A DNA stretch of 43,884 nt from Clostridia bacterium (GCA_017433225.1 JAFRHS010000035.1:1-43884), one strand, 5' to 3'; numbered from the stretch's first letter, positions 34,625-42,465 are shown. Notes: generated from the sequence alone by a model not told the origin. Translations and numbers: made by a program.

Positions 34625-35461
34625 TTAGTCCTCGTACTCGACTTCGAACTCGAGTTTCTCGTGGCACTTCGGGCATTCGATGCCGCCCTGAGCAAGGATG
34701 CTGTCATCGATGAACATGACGTGGCCGCAGGACGGGCACTCGACTTCGTAAGTGTCCTCTTCCGGCTCGGCTTCACGCTCGACGACTTCTTCGACGGGCT
34801 CGTCGACGACGGGCTCTTCTTCCGGCCATGCGACCGCAGCAGCAGCGGCGGCAGGGGCTGCGGCCTCTTCAAAGACAGATGCTTCTTCGGCAGCGGCAGC
34901 TTCCGCGGCCTCGGCCTCGGCGACGACTTCGTCCGCAGCGGCGAAAATGGCATCGTCATCGAGTTCTTCTTCCTCGACAGGCGCTTCCTCTTCGACGGGA
35001 GCTTCCTCGACGATCTCTTCGACAGGAGCTTCTTCCTCGACAACGGGCTCTTCGACGACGTCTTCCTCGACGGTCTCTTCGACCGTGTCTTCTGCCGGAG
35101 CGTCGGCGAACAGCTCGTCAGCGGCTGCCTCTGCCTCTTCTTCCGGAGCTTCGTCGGACGTGTAGACGACTTCGAACGCCTCGTCTTCGCCGGCGGCCAG
35201 ATCATCGAACTCCTCTTCCGTGAGCTCTTCGATTTCAAAGCCTTCGAACAGGATGGCTTCGAGGTCCCCAAGGTCCATGTCGATCTCGTCGACGCGGTCG
35301 GTCATTTCTTTGATGTCGCTCGCGTTCTGATCGACAGCGGCAACGATGTCGTCAAAGGCCTCGATGATGCCTTTGAGCAGTTTGTTCTCAGCGTTTGCAG
35401 CGTCCAGGTTGAGCCCTTCTTCCAGGCCTTTCAGGTAAGCTACTTTTTCGGACAGTTTCAT
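34625..35461 (-). CDS. CD1247-type N-terminal domain protein with acidic linker and zinc ribbon
   Basis: A 278-residue protein in three parts. Residues 1-75 (MKLSEKVAYLKGLEEGLNLD...) match the helical N-terminal domain of the clostridial CD1247 family. The middle 75-225 is an extreme Glu/Ala/Val low-complexity stretch with EEAPVEE-type repeats. The C-terminus is a zinc ribbon (CPSCGHVMF...CPKCHEKLEFEVEYED). The function of the family is unknown. The repetitive acidic linker may vary in length between strains. It directly follows efp. Confidence 0.85.
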   Translation of the reverse strand: MKLSEKVAYLKGLEEGLNLDAANAENKLLKGIIEAFDDIVAAVDQNASDIKEMTDRVDEIDMDLGDLEAILFEGFEIEELTEEEFDDLAAGEDEAFEVVYTSDEAPEEEAEAAADELFADAPAEDTVEETVEEDVVEEPVVEEEAPVEEIVEEAPVEEEAPVEEEELDDDAIFAAADEVVAEAEAAEAAAAEEASVFEEAAAPAAAAAAVAWPEEEPVVDEPVEEVVEREAEPEEDTYEVECPSCGHVMFIDDSILAQGGIECPKCHEKLEFEVEYED

Positions 35462-35520
35462 GTTGGGGTCCTCTCTTTCTCAAAATGTGTTCGTTTTGTT
35501 TGTGTGCAGGGAATGTGCGT

Positions 35521-36078
35521 TTATGCGCGGCCCATGTACTCGCCGGTACGGGTGTCGATCTGAATGACTTCGCCCTCGTTGATGAACAGCGGGACGCGGA
35601 CTTCAGCACCGGTTTCGACGGTAGCGGGTTTCAGCGTATTGGTTGCGGTGTTGCCGGCCAGGCCGGGCTCCGTGTGGGTGACTTCCAGTTCGACGAAGTT
35701 CGGGCAGTTCAGACCGAAGACTTTGCCTTTGTAGGAGAGGACCTGGCAGGTCATGTTCTCCTTGACGAACTTGAAGGCGTCCGGAAGGTCGGTCTCATTG
35801 ATGGGGACCATGTCGAACGTGTCGGGGTCCATGAAGTAGTAAAGATCGCCGTCGGAGTAGGAGTAATCCATGTCCTTTCTCTCGATGAAAGCGGTCGGGA
35901 ACTTTGCGCTGGGGTTGTAGGATTTTTCCGTGATGGAACCGGTGATGACGTTCTTGGTCTTGGTACGGACGAACGCCGCGCCTTTACCGGGTTTGACGTG
36001 CTGGAATTCGACGACCTGAAGGACCTGGCCGTCTTCTTCAAAAGTGACACCGTTTCTGAAATCACCTGCAGAAATCAT
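35521..36078 (-). CDS. efp: elongation factor P
   Basis: A 185-residue translation factor that relieves ribosome stalling at polyproline. It has the three beta-barrel domains of EF-P. The tip loop is [12 protein letters not shown] with Lys32 in the usual place for modification. The C-terminus [12 protein letters not shown] is the expected signature. ATG 36078 follows GGAGG. It lies just after the M24 peptidase gene, an order common in Bacillota. Confidence 0.97.
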   Translation of the reverse strand: MISAGDFRNGVTFEEDGQVLQVVEFQHVKPGKGAAFVRTKTKNVITGSITEKSYNPSAKFPTAFIERKDMDYSYSDGDLYYFMDPDTFDMVPINETDLPDAFKFVKENMTCQVLSYKGKVFGLNCPNFVELEVTHTEPGLAGNTATNTLKPATVETGAEVRVPLFINEGEVIQIDTRTGEYMGRA

Positions 36079-36130
36079 AGTGGTAAACCTCCAAATAGAT
36101 GCTGTTTAGATAACAAGATTATTATTTATT

Positions 36131-37192
36131 TTACAGTACCACAAGGTCTTTGGTCAAGTGGCAGAAGTTCTTGTGGCCGTCGGCTGTGACGAGCACCATA
36201 TCTTCGATGCGGACGCCGAATTTTCCGGGCAGATAGATGCCGGGTTCGACCGTGACGACCGCGTTTTCGCGGATGGTCTCTTCGGACTTCGGTCCGGCGA
36301 ACGGGTGCTCGTGGATCTCGACGCCGACCCCGTGGCCGGTACTGTGTCCGAAGTAGTCGCCGTACCCCGCTTCCGCGATGACATCGCGGCAGGCTTTGTC
36401 GAGATAAAACGCCCCGATGTCCGGTCTCACATAGTCGAGACCCGCCTGCTGCGCCCGTTTGACGGTCTCGTAGACGTTGACCATCTCCTCCGTCGGCATG
36501 CCGACGGCAAAGGTGCGCGTGCAGTCGGAATGGTAGTGATCGTAGATCGCCCCGAAGTCGATCGTGACGAAGTCGCCCTCCTCGACGAGTTTCCCGCCGG
36601 GCACTCCGTGGGGCTTCGACGAGTTGGCGCCGCTGACCACAATGGTGTCGAACGAGATGCCGTCGGCGCCGAACTTGCGCATGAGGTACTCGAGTTCGTT
36701 GGCAAGGTCCCGCTCCGCCACGCCGGGCTTCAGGATGTGGAGGAGTTCCTCGAGCGCTTTTTCGGCGATGTCCTGCGCTTTTTGCATCTTTTCGACTTCC
36801 GCCTCACACTTGACCTCTCTGAGTCCGTTCGCCAGCGTGTCGAGCCGGTTCGAGACATTGAAGGAGTAGGTCGGGAGCATTTTGCGCCATTTGTTCAGTT
36901 CGGACAGGGTCATGCGTTCGGACTCGACGAGGATCTCGGTGCAGTTGTGCTTCTGGAGAAGGTCGAAGATCTGCTGATAGACCTGATCCTGAAGGATGAC
37001 CTGCGCTTCCGTGACGGTGTTGCAGGCCGCCTCGAAGTACCGGCTGTCCGTGACAAAGGCGCTCTCCTCCGGCGTGACCAGAAGGGTGCCGTTCGAGGAC
37101 GGGAACCCGGTGAAGTAGAGGCGGTTCTCCTCGCTCAGGATGAGCGCCGCCTGTGTCGATTTCAACTGAGAAGCGAGTTGTGCGATGTTCAT
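36131..37192 (-). CDS. M24-family Xaa-Pro aminopeptidase
   Basis: A 353-residue protein with a creatinase-like N-terminal domain and a pita-bread peptidase domain. The five metal ligands are visible: D in TIDFGAIYDHYHSD, the second D in that segment (SDCTRTFAVG), H in GHSTGHGVGVEIHEHP, E in VVTVEPGIYLPG, and E in VRIEDMVLV. It removes residues before proline from short peptides. A frame continues to 37426 but overlaps yqeG; ATG 37192 follows AAAGGA. It pairs naturally with efp. Confidence 0.92.
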   Translation of the reverse strand: MNIAQLASQLKSTQAALILSEENRLYFTGFPSSNGTLLVTPEESAFVTDSRYFEAACNTVTEAQVILQDQVYQQIFDLLQKHNCTEILVESERMTLSELNKWRKMLPTYSFNVSNRLDTLANGLREVKCEAEVEKMQKAQDIAEKALEELLHILKPGVAERDLANELEYLMRKFGADGISFDTIVVSGANSSKPHGVPGGKLVEEGDFVTIDFGAIYDHYHSDCTRTFAVGMPTEEMVNVYETVKRAQQAGLDYVRPDIGAFYLDKACRDVIAEAGYGDYFGHSTGHGVGVEIHEHPFAGPKSEETIRENAVVTVEPGIYLPGKFGVRIEDMVLVTADGHKNFCHLTKDLVVL

Positions 37193-37232
37193 GGTATGGT
37201 GTGTTCCTTTCGTTGCTCTGCGGTCTCCGGGG

Positions 37233-37721
37233 TCAGTCCCACCGCCGTGAGACCAGTTGTTCGAGCCGGCGTTTGATGAGGAAGAGCCAGTCGCGCTTGT
37301 CCTCTTCATAGGGCTCGACCCAGATGCTCTTGCACCCCGCGAGGTTCGCCCCGAGGATGTCCGTGAAGAGCTGGTCCCCGAGCATGACCGTTTTCTGCGG
37401 GCGTGTACGGAGCCGGAGCGCCGCACGGAAGTACCCTAAGGGGAACGGCTTCGCCGCCATCCCGACGACGGGGATGGCATACCGGTCCGCGAGGACCTTC
37501 GCCCGCTCCGTCTTCGCATTCGAGAGGAGAAGGACTTTGAGGCCTGCCTCTTTCATGGAGCGGACCCAGTCTTCCGTACCCGGAAGCGGGTCGGTGGTGA
37601 GGTCGTGGGAAGACGTGTTGTCGGCATCGATGAGGACGGCCTTGCAGCCGAGGGCCTTCACCGTGGCCGGCGTGACATCCGTCAGATAACGGCATTTTGC
37701 GTCGGGTTTCAACAGTTTCAT
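37233..37721 (-). CDS. YqeG-family HAD phosphatase
   Basis: A 162-residue HAD subfamily IIIA protein with the nucleophile motif LIDADNT (DxDxT), LLLSNAKTERA for motif II, the lysine in AAKPFPLGYF, and VMLGDQLFTDI for motif III/IV. YqeG of Bacillus is a phosphatase of unsettled substrate. ATG 37721 follows GAGGTGA. It may be reached by read-through from the strong rpsU promoter, since no separate promoter is clear. Confidence 0.9.
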   Translation of the reverse strand: MKLLKPDAKCRYLTDVTPATVKALGCKAVLIDADNTSSHDLTTDPLPGTEDWVRSMKEAGLKVLLLSNAKTERAKVLADRYAIPVVGMAAKPFPLGYFRAALRLRTRPQKTVMLGDQLFTDILGANLAGCKSIWVEPYEEDKRDWLFLIKRRLEQLVSRRWD

Positions 37722-37738
37722 GGGGGGTCACCTCAAAA

Positions 37739-37770
37739 AGAAACCGGCCGCAGGTGCTCCCTGCAGCCGG
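37739..37770 (-). terminator. terminator of rpsU
   Basis: CCGGCCGCAGG (37744-37754) pairs with CCTGCAGCCGG (37760-37770) with one mismatch, then TTTCTTTTT on the minus strand. Confidence 0.88.
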
Positions 37771-37784
37771 TATAAGTTCAAAAC

Positions 37785-37961
37785 TTATTTGTATTTGCGC
37801 TTGCGAGCTGCCTCTGATTTTTTCTTGCGCTTGACAGACGGCTTCTCATAGTGCTCTCTTTTGCGAACCTCTTTAATGACACCGTCTCTGGAAGTCTGTC
37901 TCTTGAAACGTCTCAGTGCGCTGTCGATGGATTCGTTCTCTCTGACTTTGATTTCGCTCAT
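37785..37961 (-). CDS. rpsU: 30S ribosomal protein S21
   Basis: A 58-residue protein read codon by codon from ATG 37961. It starts [19 protein letters not shown], continues with [20 protein letters not shown] and ends in the basic tail [15 protein letters not shown]. This is the standard bS21 sequence pattern. GGAGGG lies upstream. Its promoter is a perfect consensus (38017-38045), fitting very high expression, and a terminator follows. Confidence 0.97.
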   Translation of the reverse strand: MSEIKVRENESIDSALRRFKRQTSRDGVIKEVRKREHYEKPSVKRKKKSEAARKRKYK

Positions 37962-38016
37962 TGTATGTTGTCCCTCCCTTCAACTGTAGCAGGGTTACCA
38001 GTCATTAGTACGACCC

Positions 38017-38045
38017 ATTATACAACCCGCTGTAAAGGATGTCAA
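38017..38045 (-). promoter_or_regulatory. consensus promoter of rpsU
   Basis: Minus-strand TTGACA (38040-38045), 17-bp spacer, TATAAT (38017-38022): a perfect match to the sigma-A consensus. Confidence 0.88.
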
Positions 38046-38046
38046 A

Positions 38047-38081
38047 CAAAAACGCCCCGGCCCGGGGAGCCGGGCAGGGGC
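38047..38081 (-). terminator. terminator of the terpene-cyclase-like gene
   Basis: GCCCC/GGGGC (38054-38058 with 38077-38081) and inner CCCGG/CCGGG, followed by GTTTTTGTTTG on the minus strand. The T tract overlaps the rpsU -35 box. Confidence 0.85.
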
Positions 38082-38093
38082 TGACAGTTGTCT

Positions 38094-39014
38094 TTATTCG
38101 ACTTTCAGGAATTCCTGGCACTCTTTGTAGCTCTTCAGCTTGAAGTTGCCGCTTCTCTCTTTGTATTCTTCCACAGCGGCGAACGTTTTGGCAGCGAGTT
38201 CTTCCTTGCCCTTGAGGGGCTTGCGGGTGAACGCGTTGATGCCGAAACGGGCGAAACGCTTGGTGAGAAGATAGATGTAGATGAAGTCGAAGATCGCGCA
38301 GATGGCGCCGAGGCAGTAGACGAACCATTCGATCTCGTTGCCGCGGCCGACGGTCCAGATGGTGCCGAGGGCGGTCGGTGCGAGGGTACCGATACATTTG
38401 AGGACGGCGACCCAGACGCTGAGTCCTTCGATGGTCTCTCTCGAGAACATATGGACACAGAACAGCATCGACATGATGGCGTTCATCAGGTAAGCGGCGA
38501 ACATCGGGGAATCCGGAAGATGCGGCCACTGCGGGTTCATCATCAGGATGCTGACGAAGATGATGGCGAACGTGCAGATCTTGACCAGATAGTAGGACCA
38601 GTCATAGCCCGGGAAGCGTTTCGCATAGAACATCTTCGCATACTTGAGGTCGAGGATGAACATGATGGCGTCGAACGCGACCCAGAGGTAGATGCCCCAG
38701 CGGGTGACGGGTTCCGGATACGGGACCAGGAAGGCGAACTGGAACTCCCAGGAGAAGTTCATGGACAGGCAGACCCACGGCATGGACGGAGCGTGGTCCT
38801 TATGCAGTCTCCAGATGATGATCAGGTAGACGCCGGTCCAGGTCAGAGCGGACAGGGCGATCAGGAAAATGGAGCCCCAGCCCATGTTGGCGAACATGTC
38901 CTGGATCCACATTCTCCAGCCTTCGTACGGGGTTTCCATGACGGTGTTGCCCCACTGCACACCGGGGTGCTGGGTCAGGCCCGCAAGGATCCCCTTAATG
39001 AAATCGAGAATCAT
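38094..39014 (-). CDS. multi-pass membrane protein resembling Pyr4-type terpene cyclases
   Basis: A 306-residue protein with about seven membrane helices. The segment VCLSMNFSWEFQFAFLVP (E90), followed by RWGIYLWVAFDAIMFILDL (D115), recalls the N-x-x-W-E motif and acidic residues of the small membrane terpene cyclases of fungi (Pyr4, PaxB) and their bacterial relatives. The second half repeats the pattern (EIEWFVYCLGAICAIFDFIYIYLL, D243), so an internal duplication is likely. ATG 39014 follows AAGGAGG; an eight-codon extension lacks a site. It is divergent from a tetR gene with palindromes between them. Alternative: an unrelated uncharacterised membrane family. Confidence 0.5.
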   Translation of the reverse strand: MILDFIKGILAGLTQHPGVQWGNTVMETPYEGWRMWIQDMFANMGWGSIFLIALSALTWTGVYLIIIWRLHKDHAPSMPWVCLSMNFSWEFQFAFLVPYPEPVTRWGIYLWVAFDAIMFILDLKYAKMFYAKRFPGYDWSYYLVKICTFAIIFVSILMMNPQWPHLPDSPMFAAYLMNAIMSMLFCVHMFSRETIEGLSVWVAVLKCIGTLAPTALGTIWTVGRGNEIEWFVYCLGAICAIFDFIYIYLLTKRFARFGINAFTRKPLKGKEELAAKTFAAVEEYKERSGNFKLKSYKECQEFLKVE

Positions 39015-39058
39015 TTGTACTTTTCCTCCTTTTCTCAATCACAAATGTAGCGTATGTC

Positions 39059-39074
39059 TTTATACGCGTACAAA
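39059..39074. promoter_or_regulatory. TetR operator-like palindrome, site 1
   Basis: TTTATACG-CGTACAAA, a palindrome with one mismatch. It lies just downstream of the -10 box of the minus-strand gene, where a repressor would block transcription. Confidence 0.55.
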
Positions 39075-39083
39075 TTCACCTTT

Positions 39084-39113
39084 AATATACTATATAACCT
39101 TCACAGTCGTCAA
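39084..39113 (-). promoter_or_regulatory. promoter of the terpene-cyclase-like gene
   Basis: Minus-strand -35 TTGACG (39108-39113), 18-bp spacer, -10 TATATT (39084-39089). Confidence 0.6.
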
Positions 39114-39163
39114 CGCTTTTTCGCCCCAAAACCAGCAAAAATCGGGTTATTCGGTCAAATTTA

Positions 39164-39197
39164 TTTGTACGTGTACGAAATTTTGTCCGAGTACAAA
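39164..39197. promoter_or_regulatory. TetR operator-like palindromes, sites 2 and 3
   Basis: TTTGTACG-TGTACGAA (39164-39179) and TTTGTCCG-AGTACAAA (39182-39197), each with two mismatches. A half-site TTTGTACG follows at 39200-39207. All fit a TTTGTACG/CGTACAAA consensus shared with site 1. The two sites are 18 bp apart. Confidence 0.55.
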
Positions 39198-39225
39198 AAT
39201 TTGTACGGTAACGTTTTTGAAAATG

Positions 39226-39234
39226 TGTTATACT
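39226..39234 (+). promoter_or_regulatory. extended -10 promoter of the tetR gene
   Basis: TGTTATACT, an extended -10 (TGn plus TATACT), 57 bp before the ATG and downstream of the operator-like sites. No good -35 box. Confidence 0.45.
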
Positions 39235-39291
39235 ACCGCTGTAATCTGAAAATGCGCCGTTTTCCGGCCATGAATGAAAAAGGAGCATCTT

Positions 39292-40032
39292 ATGAAACAG
39301 ACCCAGAAATACCTGGCAGAACAGGAGCGGATCGCCCGCATCGCATTCAAGCTGTTTGCCGAGACCGGTTATGCCAAGACCCCGCTGTCCGTCATCGGCA
39401 AGGAAGCCGGCGTTCAGAAGAGCCTGCTTCAGTACTACTTCCCGAAAAAATCCAAATTCATCGAGCTCTTCATCGAGACCTCCTTCTCCCTGGTCATCGA
39501 TCAGGTCATTGAGTCCATCCGGGCCCGTGAAGCGGAAGAGGCAGCTGCGGAGGCAGACGACGATCTTGTCGCAGTCGACCCCTTCGACGATGATGACGAC
39601 GATGAGTTCACCGGTGTCGAACTCGTCGAGCTCCTCTATGATATCGCCTACTTCGAGTTCTGGTATGTCACCAGCTGCCCGTCGACCGAGGCACTCCGCA
39701 TGGACGTCATGGAGAACTACAACACGGCACAGCTCGTCGTCCAGTGCATCTGCGACTGGATCTTCGACCATATGTCCGACCTCGATGACAGCATGAAAGA
39801 CCGTCTTTACGACACGATCACGTTCTGCGTCGGCGGCGGCTTCGAGTACGCCTGCATGAAGAACGAGAAGAACGAGCCCGTCGATGTCGGTTACATCGTC
39901 GGCAATGCCATGGACTTCGTCGTCAGCGCGCTCGGCTTCGACCCGTCTTTCTTCAAGATCCGTAAAGAGATCTCCACCGAATGGCTGCTTCGCACGGCAG
40001 ACGCCGTCGACGCCGTCACGTTCGGCGGTTGA
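39292..40032 (+). CDS. TetR-family transcriptional regulator
   Basis: A 246-residue regulator with a TetR helix-turn-helix near the N-terminus (IAFKLFAETGYAKTPLSVIG, then KEAGVQKSLLQYYFPKKSKF). An acidic linker (AEADDDLVAVDPFDDDDDDEF) sits between the DNA-binding domain and the ligand domain, which is uncommon. ATG 39292 follows AAAAAGGAGC. It is divergent from the terpene-cyclase-like gene with three operator-like palindromes between, so it most likely controls that gene and itself. A terminator follows at 40075-40111. Confidence 0.87.
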   Translation: MKQTQKYLAEQERIARIAFKLFAETGYAKTPLSVIGKEAGVQKSLLQYYFPKKSKFIELFIETSFSLVIDQVIESIRAREAEEAAAEADDDLVAVDPFDDDDDDEFTGVELVELLYDIAYFEFWYVTSCPSTEALRMDVMENYNTAQLVVQCICDWIFDHMSDLDDSMKDRLYDTITFCVGGGFEYACMKNEKNEPVDVGYIVGNAMDFVVSALGFDPSFFKIRKEISTEWLLRTADAVDAVTFGG

Positions 40033-40074
40033 CCGATACCCTCTGAAAAAGAAATACCTACCCAGACACAGCGG

Positions 40075-40111
40075 CTCCTGCCCGGTTTCCCCGGCAGGAG
40101 TCCGTGTTTTT
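40075..40111 (+). terminator. terminator of the tetR gene
   Basis: CTCCTGCC (40075-40082) pairs with GGCAGGAG (40093-40100), then TCCGTGTTTTT. Confidence 0.82.
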
Positions 40112-40121
40112 ATGGAAAAAC

Positions 40122-40150
40122 TGGAAATCTGAGCAAAAATGCAATATAAT
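40122..40150 (+). promoter_or_regulatory. promoter of gshA
   Basis: -35 TGGAAA (40122-40127), 17-bp spacer, -10 TATAAT (40145-40150). Confidence 0.6.
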
Positions 40151-40206
40151 AGAATTCGATAGCGCACAATTTATTTTGCGAAACGCCACAAGAAGGAGGT
40201 GGACCT

Positions 40207-41499
40207 GTGCTGGCACTGAACAAAGAGACCCTGAAAGAACTTCTGCTCGGCGGTCGCTTCGGCCTCGAAAAAGAGATGCTCCGCGTCACGGAAGACGGGC
40301 ACATGGCCCACACCCCGGACCCGTTCCTCGGGCACCCGAACATCACAAAGGACTTCTGCGAGAACCAGACCGAGATCAATACCCCGGTCGGCGATTCACC
40401 GGAAGAGGCATACGGCATGCTACGCGACCTCTATGTCGAGATCCAGAAGACGCTGGCGGCCTCCTCCCTGCGGGAGTACCTGTGGCCGTCATCGAACCCG
40501 CCGTACATCGCGAACGAAGAGGACATCCCCATCGCGCAGTTCCCCGGCGAGAGCTACCACAAGACCGCCTACCGCGAGTACCTGTCCGGCCGCTATGGGC
40601 GGTACATCATGACGTACTCGGGCATCCACTTCAACTACTCCTTCTCCGAGGAACTCTTGAAGGCGGACTACGAGGCGCACCAGAGGGCCTACGAAGTCGG
40701 AACGTTCCGGGACTACAAAGACGGGTTTTACCTGGACCTCGCGAAAAAAGCGGCGGCCTACGGCTGGCTCATGACGGCGGTGACCGCGGCGAGCCCCGTC
40801 CGGGACCGCTCCTTCCTGGAGCCCGGCACCTCCGGCGGCTCGACCTTCACCGGCAAAGCCTCGCAGCGCTGCGCCGAGACCGGCTACTGGAACGCGTTCA
40901 CTCCGGTCTTCAACTACAAGTCTCTGGACGGGTACATCGAGGGCATCGAGTACCTCGTGTCACGGGGGCTCATCGCCGCGCCGAGCGAGCTCTACTTCCC
41001 TGTACGGCTGAAACCGAAGGGCGCCAACACGCTCGAAAACCTGCGAAAGTACGGCGCGTCTCACATCGAGCTGCGCATGTTCGACCTGAACCCGCTCGAT
41101 CCCCTCGGCGTCGACCTCCGGGACATCCGGTTCGGCGAACTGTTCCTCGGGTTCCTCGCCGGGACCCAGGACTTCTACTTCCCGGAACAGGATCAGGTCC
41201 AGGCGGTCCAGAACTTCAAACGGGCCGCGTATTATAACCTCGAGAACACGAAGATCATCATCCTCGGCGGGCGCAGCAGCACCGTCGCGGAAGCGGGCAG
41301 GATCATGCTCCACCAGATGAAAGAGTTCTACCACGGGTTCCCCGACGAAGTACAGGAGATCCTCGCCTTCGAGGAGGCGAAGTTCCTCGACCCCGCGAAC
41401 CGCTACGCGACGAAAGTCCGCGCCCTCGCCGGCGACCATTTCGCCGACTGGGCCCTGCAGCTCGCGAAAGAACAACAGGCACTTGCCCTGGCGAAATAA
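40207..41499 (+). CDS. gshA: glutamate-cysteine ligase
   Basis: A 430-residue enzyme that joins glutamate and cysteine using ATP. It opens with GGRFGLEKEMLRVTEDGHMAHT, then ITKDFCENQTEINTPVGDSPEEA, and contains YIMTYSGIHFNYSF and HIELRMFDLNPLDPLGVDL, the pattern of the GshA type. The start is GTG at 40207, with AAGGAGG 7 bases upstream. The C-terminus shows no ATP-grasp glutathione synthase domain, so it is not a fused GshAB. No gshB is in the window, so the product could be gamma-glutamylcysteine itself. Confidence 0.9.
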   Translation: MLALNKETLKELLLGGRFGLEKEMLRVTEDGHMAHTPDPFLGHPNITKDFCENQTEINTPVGDSPEEAYGMLRDLYVEIQKTLAASSLREYLWPSSNPPYIANEEDIPIAQFPGESYHKTAYREYLSGRYGRYIMTYSGIHFNYSFSEELLKADYEAHQRAYEVGTFRDYKDGFYLDLAKKAAAYGWLMTAVTAASPVRDRSFLEPGTSGGSTFTGKASQRCAETGYWNAFTPVFNYKSLDGYIEGIEYLVSRGLIAAPSELYFPVRLKPKGANTLENLRKYGASHIELRMFDLNPLDPLGVDLRDIRFGELFLGFLAGTQDFYFPEQDQVQAVQNFKRAAYYNLENTKIIILGGRSSTVAEAGRIMLHQMKEFYHGFPDEVQEILAFEEAKFLDPANRYATKVRALAGDHFADWALQLAKEQQALALAK

Positions 41500-41503
41500 T
41501 GAC

Positions 41504-41533
41504 AAAAGCACCCCTTTACCGGGGTGCTTTTTT
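41504..41533 (+). terminator. terminator of gshA
   Basis: AAAAGCACCCC (41504-41514) pairs perfectly with GGGGTGCTTTT (41521-41531), followed by more T. Confidence 0.93.
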
Positions 41534-41575
41534 ATTCTGTCAGCCTCGACGCCCGATGTCTACCATTACAAACTT

Positions 41576-41793
41576 GTATTTGCCAAGCGTTCCAAGCTTG
41601 AATTCGCAAGGCAACATCTGCCCTGGCAGCGGGGCATCGGCGTGCCCCTGTCAGCTGCCGTGCGTATTTGCGCCCTCCGCTTCGCTCCGGGCTTCGTGCC
41701 AGCGGCTTGCAGCGCCGTCAAGGGGCCCGCTCGTTCCACGACAGGCAACCACCTATCGCGTTGCCTGCCCTTGACCGCACTTCCACCCGCCGG
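41576..41793. repeat. 218-bp dispersed repeat, copy B (inverted)
   Basis: Reverse-complement copy of 1-218, equal length, 20 mismatches counted by hand and no gaps. It keeps the nested stems of copy A. The inner stem is one pair longer here (CAGGCAA/TTGCCTG). It lies in a 1-kb gene-free region beside the palindrome array. Confidence 0.88.
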
Positions 41794-41807
41794 CATGGGG
41801 CAAACAA

Positions 41808-41839
41808 CAGGCCAAAGGCCAAGTCTGCCCTTTGGCCTG
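41808..41839. other. 11-bp hairpin beside the repeat
   Basis: CAGGCCAAAGG (41808-41818) pairs perfectly with CCTTTGGCCTG (41829-41839), loop of 10. No T tract. It may belong to the adjacent repeat element. Confidence 0.5.
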
Positions 41840-41876
41840 CAAAAACAATGTGATCGCCCGGGTTTCTTCTTGTTTT

Positions 41877-42222
41877 TCACGCTAAACCTCTATTCTTGCT
41901 TTTTAGCGTGATATTTTTAGCGCTTTTCTTCAGTCAACCATCTCCGTCGAGGTCTTTTTTCACGCCAAATTACGATTTTGTCGTTTTAGCGTGACTTTTT
42001 CCTTCCAATTACAGAGCATATCATCAGTTTTTTCACGCCAAATCTCAGATTGTGCATTTTAGCGTGACTTTTTTGGGCTCAGAAAGAGCGATTCGAGATA
42101 AAATACGATTAATAATCACGCTAAAACTTGAATTATGCGATTTGACGTGACTTTTTTCGAAAACCACCTGCTTGCACACAAAAATAATCACGCTAAACTG
42201 GATTATTTCGAGTTTGGCGTGG
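41877..42222. repeat. array of five 35-bp palindromic units, 72-83-bp period
   Basis: Units start at 41877, 41960, 42033, 42116 and 42188 (steps 83, 73, 83, 72). Each reads TCACGCYAAA-N15-TTTRGCGTGA; unit 4 has TTTGACGTGA and unit 5 ends in G. The 15-base centres all differ. T tracts follow each right arm, and units 1-3 also have T tracts on the left. Spacers of 37-48 bases share no clear sequence. No open frame with a ribosome site crosses the array. Confidence 0.88.
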
Positions 42223-42253
42223 TTTTCTGCTTTCCAACGAGAACAGTTCAGCG

Positions 42254-42391
42254 GGCGGGCGAGTGAACGCCGCAGGTTCGGAGGTCGGGCTGTCAATGCC
42301 CGGGCTCTCGAACCGTTCACCGCACCCGCCTGCGTCAGACGGTATGCTCGGGCGCACGAAAAGCCTTCTGCAAAGACGCAAAAGGCTTTCG
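42254..42391. ncRNA. candidate structured RNA: long GC-rich hairpin plus second hairpin
   Basis: A long stem forms from GGCGGG (42254-42259), GTGAAC (42263-42268), GGTTCG (42275-42280), GAG (42281-42283) and GGGC (42287-42290). These pair in order with CCCGCC (42325-42330), GTTCAC (42315-42320), CGAACC (42309-42314), CTC (42305-42307) and GCCC (42298-42301). A second hairpin, CGAAAAGCCTT with AAGGCTTTCG, covers 42357-42391. The region is GC-rich unlike the neighbouring array. No T tract or promoter is evident, so transcription is unproven. Confidence 0.35.
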
Positions 42392-42436
42392 TCAAGTCAT
42401 ATGACTCCTCAACAAAGTTCAGTTTGATAATGCTTT

Positions 42437-42465
42437 TTGATTCCATTTAAGGTCTGTGGTATATA
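42437..42465 (+). promoter_or_regulatory. promoter of mscS-family gene
   Basis: -35 TTGATT (42437-42442), 17-bp spacer, -10 TATATA (42460-42465). Confidence 0.6.

Noticed and set aside
41499-41911. Open frames of 60-140 codons within repeat copy B
   Set aside because: They lack ribosome sites and arise in the repeat; similar frames occur in copy A only because the DNA is repeated.
41877-42222. CRISPR array
   Set aside because: The repeated parts are short inverted arms with variable centres, not identical direct repeats, and no cas genes are present.
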